Shown here piece by piece: positions 10,026 to 21,180 of a stretch of 64,000 nt of DNA. The stretch spans positions 1 to 64,000 of the forward strand of contig JBBHKE010000589.1 of the NCBI GenBank assembly GCA_037447655.1, written 5' to 3'. Both the position numbers and the translations under genes were made by a program. Each line of letters opens with the position of its first letter. Position 1 is the first letter of the stretch. A model generated the notes under the pieces. That model searched no databases and was not told the DNA's origin. It saw nothing but the letters and a program-made list of their open reading frames with translations. Source of the stretch: Zygnema cylindricum (taxonomy: Eukaryota > Streptophyta > Zygnematophyceae > Zygnematales > Zygnemataceae).

Positions 10026-11376
10026 TCTAGGGTGCCCATATTCAATGGAGCTGCCTTCATATACTGTGAAAGTATGATGACAACAGCTCTATGAAAGAAA
10101 CGGTTTTGGGGAATAGTGAGTAGACGGGTGAGGCGTCCATCCAATCTTGGGATACCTCCAAGGTTTACAGGAGGCAGATTCACTAGAGATGCAGATCCAT
10201 CTTCAACGAAGGAGACATAGGAAGGAGAGGCGATGGACAAAGAAAACGAGAAGGAGACGACCACACCAATAACAACTGGTTCAACATTCATGTCACCTAT
10301 TCCGAGGAACGAGGAGAATGATACAGATACCTAGGACTTCAACAATATGGCGGCAAAGCACTTCATCCTCCGCCATCTTACTCAAGGACTTGCGTATCCT
10401 CATTTGCAGGTAGAAAGGGCATCCGATCTTTGGATGGCTCTCATAGAGATGTACCAAAGTGGTACGATTCTGCAACAACAGTTGGCTGATCAAAAAATTA
10501 AGGAGTATGTATACAAAGGGGGGAAGATGTTGGATTTTTGCAATGAGCTTGCTACGATTTTCATAGAGCTAGAGAGTGCTGGAAAAGAATTTAGTGAAAA
10601 AGAAAAGGTTAACTGTCTACCGATGAAGTTACCCGATGAGTTCGAGAACATAGTCAACCGTGTGCAGGACTTGTCGGACTCAAGATGGATATGGAACTCA
10701 GTGGTAGGAATGATTCTCGTGCGGGAGAATACAATTGAGATCCGAAGGGGAGGAAACAGTGGGCAAGCCTTCGCAGCTAGGACCGACTGGAGGAATAAGG
10801 ATTCCCGGAGACCGGTCTGAAATTACGGAGGGGGGGAGCAGAAAAATCATACCGACGAGTTCGGACCAAGGGCTCCCAAGGGTTTTGTCATTTATGTAAG
10901 AAACTAGGGCACATATGGCGGAGTGCACTAAGCTAACCGAGCTTCTGTTAAAAGAGGGGCAAACTGGTGGAACCGCAAGAGGAAAGAAAAAAGCCCTTGT
11001 GACACAAATACATGAGGTGGAATTCGAAGACGAGGACGATGAGCTCCTATTGGATGAGGAGTTGGAATCGACAAACGAGGTTGAAATTCCACGAAAGCAG
11101 AAATGTGCTTTCGGTGGATTGAAAGGTGAAGCAAGCTGGATTGTAGATTCAGGTGCCTCCATGCACATGTGTAAAGATAAACACCTGTTCACTAAGATAA
11201 GAAAGATTCCCACCGTAGAGATAGATTACGGGGATGGGAGGATAGTCACTACTACTCTTGTAGGATCGGTAGATATGAAAGTGTTAGTAGAAGGAAAGAC
11301 ATCCATAGTTACATTCTCCGATGTATTCTTTATACCGGAGATGAACAAAAACCTCAAATTTTTCTGTATTAGATGA
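10014..11376 (+). pseudogene. A1 gag and protease region
   Basis: Starts MGPPSRVPIFNG inside the PBS and meets a stop near 10092. The gag core (10347-10820) has MAAKHFILRHLTQGL, EYVYKGGKMLDFCNEL and KLPDEFENIVNRVQ, the UBN2-type copia gag. A CCHC knuckle CHLCKKLGH starts near 10890; its last Cys falls in another frame (ECTKLTELL, 10920), so a small indel broke it. Protease follows in 10915-11376 with the catalytic motif WIVDSGAS and the FIPEMNKNL end. Originally a single polyprotein in the virus-like particle; now in at least three frames. Confidence 0.85.
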
Positions 11377-11499
11377 TAAGGATTTTGATACTAGCACTAG
11401 GAAAGGAGTCTTTACTGCTAGTTTTGAGGAAGAAGTTTATTTCACCGCTGAAAAAGGTAGCCAAGGGATGTTTAGGCTGATTTTAAGCAATGAAAAGAA

Positions 11500-12690
11500 G
11501 AAAATTAATTATGCTGGTGTTCATGATATAATGATGTGGCATAAGAGGCTTGGGCATGTGAATCTAGATAAGCTAAGAGAGATGAAAAAGATGTGAGTGG
11601 TGGAAGGAATTCAGTTCACTGAGAGTGAGAATCTAAGTGATTGTAGTGGATGCGCTCAAGGTAATGCATACAGATTGCCCTTTCCCAAAACAACCTCTTA
11701 TAGGGGAGAAAAAATTCTAGATTTAGTACACACAGATATTTGGGGACCGGCAAAAGTACCCTACTGGGGGGGAAGAGATTTATGATGACTATAATTGATG
11801 ATTGGTCTCGATATTCGAGGGTGTATTTTTTGAAAAACAAGTCAGAAGCTTATGATTGTTTTAGACAATATAAAGCATAGAGCCAAAAACTCCATGTAAC
11901 TCCAATCAAGAGAGTAAGGAGTGACAATGGTGGAGAGTACACTTCTAACCAGTTTGAGGATTTTCTGAGGGAAGATGGAGTCCAGAACCAAAAGACAGTT
12001 CCAGAAAAACCAAGAACACAATGGGGTAGCTGAACGATTAAAAAGGACATTAAGTGATAGTGCTAGAAGTATGTTGTCATATAAGAAGATTGGAAAAAGG
12101 TTTTGGGCAGAAGCAATGAACTACCCAAATAACCTCAAAAATAGAGTTCTTACCTCAGCTATAAAAGATCTAACACCTTATGAGAGATGGACCGGCCGAA
12201 AACTTGACATATCTCACTTAAAGGTTTTCGCCAGTTAAGTATTCAGTCTAGATACAGATCGGTCTAATTCGAACCTAGATCCTACAGGAAAACCGGGATA
12301 CTTATTAGGATATGATGAAGATGTTAAAGGATATAGAGTTTACGATCTAAAAAGGGAAGATACAATCATAGAAAAGCATCTAGTAGTTATGGATGAAGGA
12401 AAGTCTGTGGATCCCTTCAAATATACAAAGTCAGTAAAAATCAGATTTGGAGTCACAAAATTCCGATGACTTTGAACTTCCTAATTATCCAGGTTTTAGA
12501 GAATATGACATTCTTGCAAGTACAAATCAAACCGAAAAGAACTTCGCGTCGGAAATTCCAGTGAAAATTATATCCGAAGCGGAAGACGTGGTGGAAACTG
12601 ATTCGGAATCAGGGGACAGGGGAGAAGCCGAGATTGTTCGAAAGAACCCACGAGAACCATCTATTCCGGCCACATATTTTTAGGGAGGAA
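11500..12690 (+). pseudogene. A1 integrase region
   Basis: GAG-pre-integrase and zinc-binding part: MMWHKRLGHVN then CSGCAQGNAYRLPFPK (HHCC). Catalytic core: LVHTDIWGPAKVP (first Asp), SDNGGEYTSNQF (second Asp), then VAERLKRTLSDSARSML and RFWAEAMNYPNNLKN, ending YERWTGRKLDISHLKVFA. Stop codons at several points, including 11597 (TGA upstream) and 12238. It would insert cDNA into the genome; inactive here. Confidence 0.87.
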
Positions 12691-12707
12691 GGAGAAGTAG
12701 CAAAAGA

Positions 12708-14316
12708 TTGCAAGAAAAACAGGTTAATAACAAGGTAATAAAACTATCTCATCAAGATGTACCTCAAACTTATGGAGAGGCGATGACTTCCCCAGAAAAA
12801 AACCTGTGGAAGACAGCCATAAATGAGGAGATAGCCTCAATTATGGCATCCGATACTTGGGAGCTGGTGGACTGTCCACCTAACCGAAAACCAATCGGTT
12901 GTAAGTGGGTTTTCAAATTAAAACTGAACCCGGATAACACCATTGAGCGTTACAAAGCCCGATTAGTGGCAAAAGGATTTACACAGAAAGAAGGAATCGA
13001 CTACGAGGAAACCTTTGTCCTGGTCGTCAAATTTCCCTCTATCGGCATTCTTCTCAGTCTAGCAGCAGTGGAAGACATGGAGGTGCACCAGATGGACATC
13101 AAGACAACCTTTTTGCATGGAGAATTGGAAGAGGAGATCTTTATGCGAGAACCTGAAGGATTTGTGGAGGAAGGAGAGGAGAGTAAGGTATGCCGACTGA
13201 TCAAATCCCTTTATGGTTTGAAACAGGCCCCTCAATAGTGGAATTAGAAGCTTGATGAGTTTCTTACCGGTTTGGGATATATCGGAATCAGCTCAGATCA
13301 GTCAATCTTTGTTTTTGAAGATGAGAAAGGTATAATATTTATTGCAATTTATGTTGATGATTTACTTGTTTTAAGTAAATCAATGGAAAAAATTAATAAA
13401 CTGAAAACGTATCTTAAATGGAGATTTGAAATGAAGGATATGGGGGAAGCAAAATATATTTTGGGAATTCAAGTAGAAAAAGATCGAAAAAGAAATATTA
13501 TAAGATTGACTCAAAAAAAAGCTATAGGGAACATGTTTGAAAAATTTCAGATGGATAAAGCTAATAGTTGTACAACTCCAATGGAGTTAAAGAAGGGTAC
13601 TGAGGGGAGTGAGGAAGGAGTCATAGTCTTAGACGAGGAATTATCTCCTGAAGAACAAAAGTTCATGCAAACTATTCCTTACAGGCAAGCAGTGGGAAGT
13701 CTAATCTATTTTATGAATTGTACCCGACCGGATTTAGCAGCAGCTGTAGGAGTACTGAGTAGAAATATAAATGCTCCCATTAATAAGGATTGGGAGGCAG
13801 CTAAAAGAGTCTTTAGATATTTGATAGGAACTACGGATCTATGGTTGTATTTGGGTGGGGAAAATACTGACATCATTACTTGGAGTGATGCCAGTTATGG
13901 TGATGTTCTGATGAGGAGATGTACTTCGTGATATGTATTATATGGTGGTGATGGGGCTTGCTGTTGGAGTAGCAAACAGCAAAAGGTTATTGCTCAGTCC
14001 ACCAAGAAGGCTAAGTATATGGCCTCTTCCTCTGCTTTAAAAGAATTGATGTGGGTCAAGTCTTTGCTTGGTGAGCTTGGTCACCTTAAAAGTGGTGTGC
14101 AGATTCTTTTTTTGTGATAATCAGGCAGCAATCGCTATTTCTGCCAATTCTAAACATCATTTTAGAGCCAAACACATGGACATTAGACTCAACTTTGTTA
14201 GAGAGAAAGTAGAAAACAAAATTATCAGTTTAGAGTACCGACCACATAGCGAGATGGTTGCAAATATGATGACCAAACCTGTGCCCTCTCCTAAGCTAAT
14301 TTTCTGCAAGGAGTAG
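12708..14316 (+). pseudogene. A1 reverse transcriptase and RNase H
   Basis: RT in 12708-13931: [66 protein letters not shown] (then a stop at 13236), and the active site IYVDDLLVLSK near 13350. RNase H: LWLYLGGENTDIITWSDASYG, then a stop at 13931, CCWSSKQQK, and FFCDNQAAIAISANSKHH in another frame, ending EMVANMMTKPVPSPKL. Domain order and motifs are those of a Ty1/copia pol; two stops and a frameshift inactivate it. The catalytic YVDD is intact. Confidence 0.9.
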
Positions 14317-14356
14317 TGTGGTCTGAAATTTAAGATTGACTAGAAAATAAGGGGAG

Positions 14357-15431
14357 TGTAGAAATTGATGGTTAGTTTAGTATTTTCTAGGTCCAAAATA
14401 AAATACAGAAAAGAAGCCAAGGCAGTCAGCCTCTAACTTCTCTCTTCAACTCCCACACTTGTTGCATACACTGAAAGTCGGAGATGAAGCTAGTGCCATG
14501 GCTGACTATGCTATCCTGAGATTTACGGGTAGTAGATTAGTTGACTTACAATAGTAAATTAGTTGATTTACTAATTTACTAAAAGTAGAGCTATCGGAAC
14601 CTACATTTGATCCTGGTACCTATCGGCCATCAAAGCTGCTGGTAGCCGGTAGCTCTATCCATGTAGTCTATAACAAAGTTAAATTATATACGGTTTGATA
14701 ATTATATAAACATTTTTACGCTAACAAATTCATTTAACGAAAACTATTTACAGGAAACATAGATTTGGTTATGTAAAAGTACGGATTAATGTTTAGACAA
14801 GAAACAAATACCACGCATTTGTGTGATAGTGAAACGAATACCGCGCAAGTAATTATTACGGCTACGATTTAATCTGCATTTAAATTGGACGGTCGGAATG
14901 AATGCCGAGATCACGAAAGAGGATTTCGACGGTTTTTGGTCATCGCCATATTGGATTTCACGTGGCAGAATGACATTGGATCGCGGCATCCTTGGGGATT
15001 AAGGGAGCAAATCCAGATATACCACGTGTTGACATTTAGGCCATGTCGTACAGTATCCGTACAGAAAGTACACTGACAGATGTACTTCTGTGTACAGAAG
15101 AGTAATATGATTGGTTCCGTACATCAGTAGATAGAGTTTGTGAGAGAGACAGGACTTAGAAAAATTGGTAGATAGGACCCTCTCTCCTAGAGAGCTTCTG
15201 TACAAAAGGTCAACTTTGACCCTCTATAACTTACTGCTCAGGGGAGCAAACTCAAAGATTCTTTTTGCTATCGACTCAGGGGAGTCTTGCCTTCATAGGG
15301 GTGAAGGTGCTTAAAGTTTTTGTTTGTCAGGGTGACAGTTATTCGTGCTAAAAGACAAAGGGGTTAGGGTTATCCTAGAGGCTTCGTGTGAGCTGCTTAC
15401 TCTGAGGTCCTATGGAGGTCTCAGAGTTACA
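14357..15431 (+). repeat. A1 3' LTR
   Basis: Second copy of the 8933-10009 sequence, preceded by the polypurine tract at 14345-14356. Starts TGTAGAAATTGATGG and ends GAGTTACA. Confidence 0.9.
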
Positions 15432-16074
15432 CCACGTACGACGTGATTTTCGTTCTGTGACTAAAAGGTAGACGTAGCAAAATGTAACCGACAAAAAAAT
15501 ACTAATTTTGTCATTCATATAATTACTTATTTGGGGTATGGTTACATCAGGAGGTCTTTGTAATAGTACGGACAACAAAATTTTTGTATTACAGAGGCCT
15601 CGATTACATCGCGTACTGTGTGTCAACAAGTTTTTACATACGTGTTCTGATTTGAGTGGTTCTTTGTAAGTTTACGATCAAATCTTTAAAATCGTCAAAG
15701 ATATGAAAACCAACCATTTTTGTATGGAAATCCGTACTTGTGTATTATGTATGTTTACTTTGCAAGTGTACCGCGTCAATGTACATGTGTGATCTCCTTC
15801 ACTCTGCTGATTTTTGGGAAAAAAATGTATTTCTTTTCGGCAAACATGTTACGGTCACCTTGTCCGAAGGCACGTGACTTTGGAGACCTGTAAATTTTTT
15901 TTTTTAATGCCTTGATATATCGGCAAAACTATATATATTGGCGATATATCAGCAATATATCGCGATTTTTTGCTTTTTGATATATCGAAGCGATATGCCG
16001 ATTATCGGGTACTTGTAATTCGATATATATCGAATATCGGCAAAAGGTCCTCGATACCCAACACTAACGGTACC

Positions 16075-16849
16075 AATCTACATACCCCATTTCACGGATT
16101 GCGAAACGAAACGACGAATTTAAACGGACGCGATTAATTTCGGATTTCAGATCAGACGACTTATAGTGGAGCCGAAGCACCAAAGTGGACATTTGGCGGT
16201 TTGCTAGCTAATTTTGGCGGATGAAACGTGGCAAGCCATGAGTGGACAACGAACATTACAAGGAGAGCGACTACGGCTTAGGAACTCATAGGCGTCAACG
16301 CGACGACCAAATTGTACTATGGTCGTACAAGAGTTACAGCGACACTTGTACCTTCTTGTACCTTACAGTCTTTTGATTGGTTAGCTATAGTAGTTGTGAA
16401 AGGATAAGAGAGGGATTTAGGACTTAGAGCTTTTTGAGGCACCTCTCTCTGAGAGACCTTTTGTAATTATAGGCCATCGTTAGCCTGTTATAACTTAATG
16501 TCAGGGGAGCAAATTCAGTGATTCTTTTTGCTGCGGACTCAGGGGAGTACAGGCTACAAAAGGGTGTAGTCGGTCAAATACTTTGCCTGTGAGGGTGGCT
16601 GCTTTTATGAGGGAAAGTCAAAGTGGGGGAATATGTCTAAATACGCATATTTTAACTTTGCATTCTGTGTGGGAACTGAGCACACAAAAAACATACAAAA
16701 AATCTTCTTTCACATGGTGAAGTTGTATTGGGGTTTGGACTGTCAAGGTGTAAGTCATTTGGGTTTTTATCAACTTGAAATCGACACTATCTAGAATAAC
16801 TTCTTTTGATCTGCAATTTCTATGGGGAAATGGAGCCCAAAGAATTTCA
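16075..16849 (+). repeat. B1 5' LTR, second part
   Basis: Continues the LTR exactly where the hAT insertion cut it (ggtacc-aatctac..., compare 19187 onwards) and ends AATTTCA. The PBS GGTTATGAGCCCACCA (one mismatch to the tRNA) starts at 16850. Confidence 0.9.
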
Positions 16850-18862
16850 GGTTATGAGCCCACCATCTAGGATGCCTATGTTTGATGGAACATACTTCAC
16901 TTATTGGGGATTTATGATGGAGGGATTGCTTTTCGAAAAGCATTTATGGGGAATTCTTTCGGGACAAGTGAGGTCTCCGCCACCGAGCTTTGGCGTAACT
17001 CACTATGGAGATTCATCTAGGGCTTTCCAGAAAACGAACTCGAGTCTAGATGCAACGGAAGGTGAAGGGAAAATTATTGCCATGGAAGAGGGAAAAAGGG
17101 AAAAGGGTAAAGAACCACCTGTGGTGAGGGGAGCTAGGCTCTCGCCTACAGTTCCATTTGTAGGGGTTGTAACCAAACCAAAAACTAAAAAAAATGACAG
17201 AAAAATCTGGGACTACAAAAATACCATAGCAAAACATCTCATACTTAGAAACGTGTCTAAGTCCATAGCTATCACTCTTATAAACCTAACCAAGTATTCA
17301 CAAATCTAGGACACACTAATTAAAACTTATAAGAGTGAGACTATACAAAGGCAAGCAGGTGTTAGTAAAACACGAAATAGAGGCCTATGTTTATAAAGGC
17401 GGTAGCATGATAGTGTTATACAATGATATTGTTGCGTTATATCTTGAGCTTACTAGTGCAAAATATGTAGAATTCGAGTAGAGAAAGATCGACACACTAA
17501 TCATGAAACTTTCAGATGAGTACAAAAACATCATTAACCGTATGCAGGAAATGGATTACTCCTCATGGACTTGGAGCATTACCAATGGGATGATTCTTGT
17601 GAGGGAAAACACTTTGGAGCTTCGTAGGGGAAGTGACAGAATGAATGTACTGACACCAGGTGGTGACTGGCATAAGCATGTTGAGAGGAATGATGGTGAC
17701 TTGCGCAAGCGTGATGAGAGGAAGAAAATAAAGATAAACCTTATCAGAACTTTGGTTGAAAGAGAGGAAAAGGAAAACAAAAGGGAGCTTCGAAAGGAGG
17801 GGTTTACTTCTTTTATAGGTAACCGGGTCACTATATGGCGGAATTTCCTTGTTTGGAATAAATTAGAAGTTGGAATGTGAATGAAGAGGAAGAAGGGGAA
17901 GAGGAGAAACGGGATGAAGATATTTTAGAGCTTCACTACATGGGTAGTATGGGGAAGAGAGAAAAGCTCATAGAAATTCCACGAAAACAACAGTGTGCTT
18001 TTGGAGGTATAAGGGAAGTTAAGAGAAAGGAGGTACTTGAGGGAGTTAAACATGATGAGGATGTCAAAGAGTATGGAGTAAATGACTTAGAAATGAGAAT
18101 GTCAGATTTAGAATTAAAATTGGAAGAAGGGAAAAATCAAAATATTGAGGATATTCTAATAGATATTTCGGAGACAAAAAAACTGGCGAAAAGGGAGACT
18201 TCAACAGATTTCGAGGAAAGGGGAGAAGTAAATCTAGAAGGAGCCTCAAAGGATAGGGGAGAAAAAGAAAATTTAATGAAAGGTTTAGGGGAGGAGAAAT
18301 ATTTTTTGGGAATCAAAATGAAAAGTGAAAGTGAAAAAACTCATATGGATCTGAAAAGGGGAGGTGGGGAAAAAATCAGAAAATGGGGTAATTATCATAG
18401 ATAATCATTTAAATTAGGAAGATGTAGAATTCATAAGAACTTTAGTAGGGACTAGTGGTTTTTGGATAAATTTTGGGGAGGGTGGATTTGACATCTCTAC
18501 TTGGTGTGATGTCACTTATGAAGATGTGCATGTAAAAGGTTAACATCTGGGTATGTGTTCGAGATTGGGAATGGGGCTAGGTGTTGGAACTCCAAATGGG
18601 AAATTGGATTTTTAGGCAGGATGAAAAAGGGATGAGGTGGATAAAATCCTTCGTTCAAGAGTTTGGATTTATGAAAAGTGGCATGCAAAATAAAATGTGT
18701 GATCAACAAGATTTAACGCTTGTTCCGGCTCATCTAATACACTTTTTTAAATACGCAGGTATTCACTTAAAGTTTGACAAGGAGAAAAAAAAGAAGAAAA
18801 ATAGAAAGAAGAAAAATGTTTGGTGGGAGTTAAAAGGAAAATTGACTAGAAAATAAGGGGAG
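16850..18862 (+). pseudogene. B1 gag with pol remnant
   Basis: A frame opening in the LTR end (16806) passes through the PBS as QVMSPPSRMPMFDGTYF, then KIWDYKNTIAKHLILRNVSK (to a stop at 17309). KLSDEYKNIINRMQ and LVRENTLELRR follow at 17503-17640; the CCHC knuckle is ruined. The second half (17877-18404) is acidic and lysine-rich with IPRKQQCAFGG and LGEEKYFLGIK; the latter resembles the RT motif AKYILGIQ of A1. The tail (about 18420-18840) has GTSGFWINFGEGGFDISTW-like and FVQEFGFMKSGMQNKMCDQQ-like parts in broken frames, resembling RNase H. Integrase and the RT core are absent. Same plan as D0 and E1, so a non-autonomous family. Confidence 0.8.
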
Positions 18863-19952
18863 TGTTGAAATTTATGTATTTTCTAGGTATGTAATGGAAA
18901 AATAAAAAGAGCAAGTCATACCACAAAAAAAGTAATTAATATTCACTTCTTAATCTAGACTCTAGATAAAAGAGAGAGTAGGCGGAAAGCCACCATGGAT
19001 GTCTCCTTAGCAGATAAGGTGTAGACTAAGAAGAGAGAGATAAATGAGTAACTAAAAGAATTCGTGACACCACTAGGATTTGATCCCACCCTTTTCACAA
19101 CCACCACATAGCAAATAAACGTTAGCCTTATCCGTTAGGTCATGATAAAGCGATAAATATATTCAGTGTAATTTGTATTTAAATATGGTACCAATCTACA
19201 TACTCCATTTCACGGATTACAAAACGAAACGACGAATTTAAATGGACGCGATTAGTTGCGGATTACAGATCGGACAGCTTACAATGGAGCCGAAGCACCG
19301 GAGTGGCTATTTGGCGGTTTGCGAGCTAATATCGGCAGAAGACACGTGGTAAGCCATGAGTGGACAGCAGACATTACGGGGAAAACGACTACGACTTAGG
19401 AACAGATAGGCGTCAACGCGACGGCCATGCCGTACTATGGTCGTACAAGAAGTATAGCGCCACTTGTACCTTGTTGTACCTTACAGTCTTGTGATTGGTT
19501 AGGTAGAGTAGTAGTAGGATGATGAGAGAGGGATTTATGGCTTAGAACTTTTTGAGGCACCTCTTTGTGAGAGACCTTCTGTATTTATAGGCCATCTTTG
19601 GCCGGTCATAACTTAATGGCATGGTAGCAAATTTAGTGATTCTTTTTGCTGCACAGTCAGGGGAGTCCAGGCTACACAAGGGTGTAGGCATTCAGATATT
19701 TTCCATCCCAACTGCATTTATAAAGGAAAGCCAAAGTTGGGGAATGTATCCAAATACGCATATTACAACTTTGCATTCTGTGGGGGAACCGAGCACATAT
19801 AAAGTCTTCTTTCAAAGGGGTGAAGCTGTATTGGGGTTTTGGTTGTCAAGGTGTTAATCATTTGGGTTTTTATTATCTTAGAATCGACACTATCTAGATA
19901 AGTTTATTTGGATATGCAATTTCAGTGGGGAACTAGAGCCCCTAGAACTTCA
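18863..19952 (+). repeat. B1 3' LTR
   Basis: Intact, about 1.09 kb, TGTTGAAATTTATG to AACTTCA, preceded by AAATAAGGGGAG. Followed by the CCAAC target duplication. Confidence 0.92.
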
Positions 19953-21098
19953 CCAACATGTTGAGCCGCCTGACCAACGACTGTTGCCGAAGTAGGGTTT
20001 GCCAAAACAATATACCCAAAAATGCGACAGGCACCATCGAGCAAAACAACTTTGATCTGGCGCGAGGGAATAATATAAGAAACTTCCCGCCGCACTGAAA
20101 AGCCCACCTCCAAAGCAATAGTCGCAACAACGTCGTGAATAATATCGTGCCCTTGAATCAATTCTCTCCTTTGAGAGCAACAAAGCAAATGGACACCATC
20201 AGGCCCCAAGGCACGACCACATGTACAAACTAGAGAGCCAAGTTAAGGAGGATGGGGGAGGCCTAGGCAAAACCGGAGGGTGGTGGGGAATTGAGCATGT
20301 GTAAATCAAAAAGTGGATAAAATAGGTGTAGCAAATATTCAAGAACTAAAACCACAAGAGAGAAGACGGGCACGCGAACAATCACAAGGAAATGCCTTGA
20401 GATGCTCGGTTTTAATTGAGGCGATAACCTGATCGGAAATCGATTATTAGACAAGCTCATTAGATTTCGTAACAAGGGTGGAAACAATCGGCACATCCAC
20501 TAGGGTTGAATAGGAAGAGAATGTGACGCGTACAGTAGAAACCGTTGGAAGGCGAACACACTGTGTGAAACACGGGGGACCACAATGGCTAGAACGGGGG
20601 TGTCTCTAGCCAAGAATCGGGAAACAAGAGTGGTGGAAACAAAGCACCAACTTTCAAAATAGGCAGCGAGAGCAACAAAACCAATCAATAATAGATCTAA
20701 TCCCCTGTAGAGACAGGGAGGGATACCTGAATGTGGGCGGAAGGCCCAAACTCGCGATCCAATGCCCCACCACCTATAAGAGTGTGAAGGATGTCCATAA
20801 AGGGTTCATCAAAGGATGAGAGAGATAAGATAAACGTCGAGGTGGGAGGGGAAGTATAAGTAAGGTAAGAAGGGCGGTGGGGGAAACACTTGGTTAGCAT
20901 AGCAAATGCAACTTGGGGATCGAGAAGGTAAGGGAGGTCGTCCACGTAGGCCAGATCTTTCTGTAGAGCATTATCAAGAAATTCGGTAACGAAAGTATCC
21001 GAACCAAGGGGGTAACCCAATATACCAATGCCATCTGAAAGAGGAGGAGTTTGAAAACCATGAGGGGAAGTTAAAAAGAGTGGAATATCCTGAGGGGA
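19953..21098 (-). pseudogene. LINE-type reverse transcriptase, upstream piece
   Basis: Read on the minus strand from about 21098 down: PQDIPLFLTSPHGF, DGIGILGYPLGSDTFVTEFL, KDLAYVDDLPYLLDPQVAFAM, RPSYLTYTSPP, then after frame breaks a FESWCFVSTTLVSRFLA segment (about 20500-20690), then RELIQGHDIIHDVVATIA and IKVVLLDGACRIFGYIVLANP (20209-19953). These match, in order, the post-palm part and C-terminal domain of plant LINE-type RT proteins; the HD.I.D / VD.V / V.ADP pattern could be a restriction-like endonuclease fold, which is inference. Frameshifts around 20260-20700 and a TAG near 21099 mark it as a pseudogene. The RT palm itself is not in the window; upstream lies the CT tract. Confidence 0.75.
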
Positions 21099-21180
21099 CT
21101 AAATAACACACTTCATATGTAGAACTGAAAGGTAGAGTTTGGCTGAACTTTCCTTGAAAAAATTATATTTCGGCACGAAT

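Larger units (their letters stand above)
8933..15431 (+). mobile_element. Ty1/copia retrotransposon A1, full structure, decayed
   Basis: 5' LTR 8933-10009 and 3' LTR 14357-15431 (about 1.08 kb each, clearly the same sequence; first base of the 5' copy mutated, CG for TG). PBS at 10010, polypurine tract AAATAAGGGGAG before 14357. Internal gene order gag, protease, integrase, RT, RNase H is that of copia. Many stops and frameshifts, so inactive. No clean 5-bp target duplication is visible (ATACG versus CCACG). Confidence 0.92.
8731..16066. mobile_element. hAT-like DNA transposon carrying a nested copia element
   Basis: Terminal inverted repeats TAGTGTTGGGTATCG (8731) and its complement CGATACCCAACACTA (ending 16066), flanked by an exact 8-bp duplication ACGGTACC (8723-8730 and 16067-16074), which is the hAT-superfamily hallmark. 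Its own DNA is 8731-8932 and 15432-16066, rich in CGATATATCG-type subterminal repeats on both ends. No transposase frame is visible, so it is a non-autonomous element. The interior is interrupted by copia element A1. Confidence 0.87.
8402..19952 (+). mobile_element. LTR retrotransposon B1 (copia-type, gag-only), split by a nested hAT/copia insertion
   Basis: 5' LTR starts TGTTGAAATATATG at 8402 and continues, after the 8731-16066 insertion, at 16075 to 16849. The internal region is 16850-18862 and the 3' LTR 18863-19952. Flanks carry a perfect 5-bp target duplication CCAAC (8397-8401 and 19953-19957). PBS, purine tract and TG...CA ends are all visible. It lies inside the LINE-type pseudogene. 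Internal coding is gag plus pol remnant only (see its entry). Confidence 0.9.

Noticed and set aside
8928-15436. Target duplication for A1 (ATACG versus CCACG)
   Set aside because: Only three of five bases match and the first LTR base is mutated, so I do not claim a duplication.
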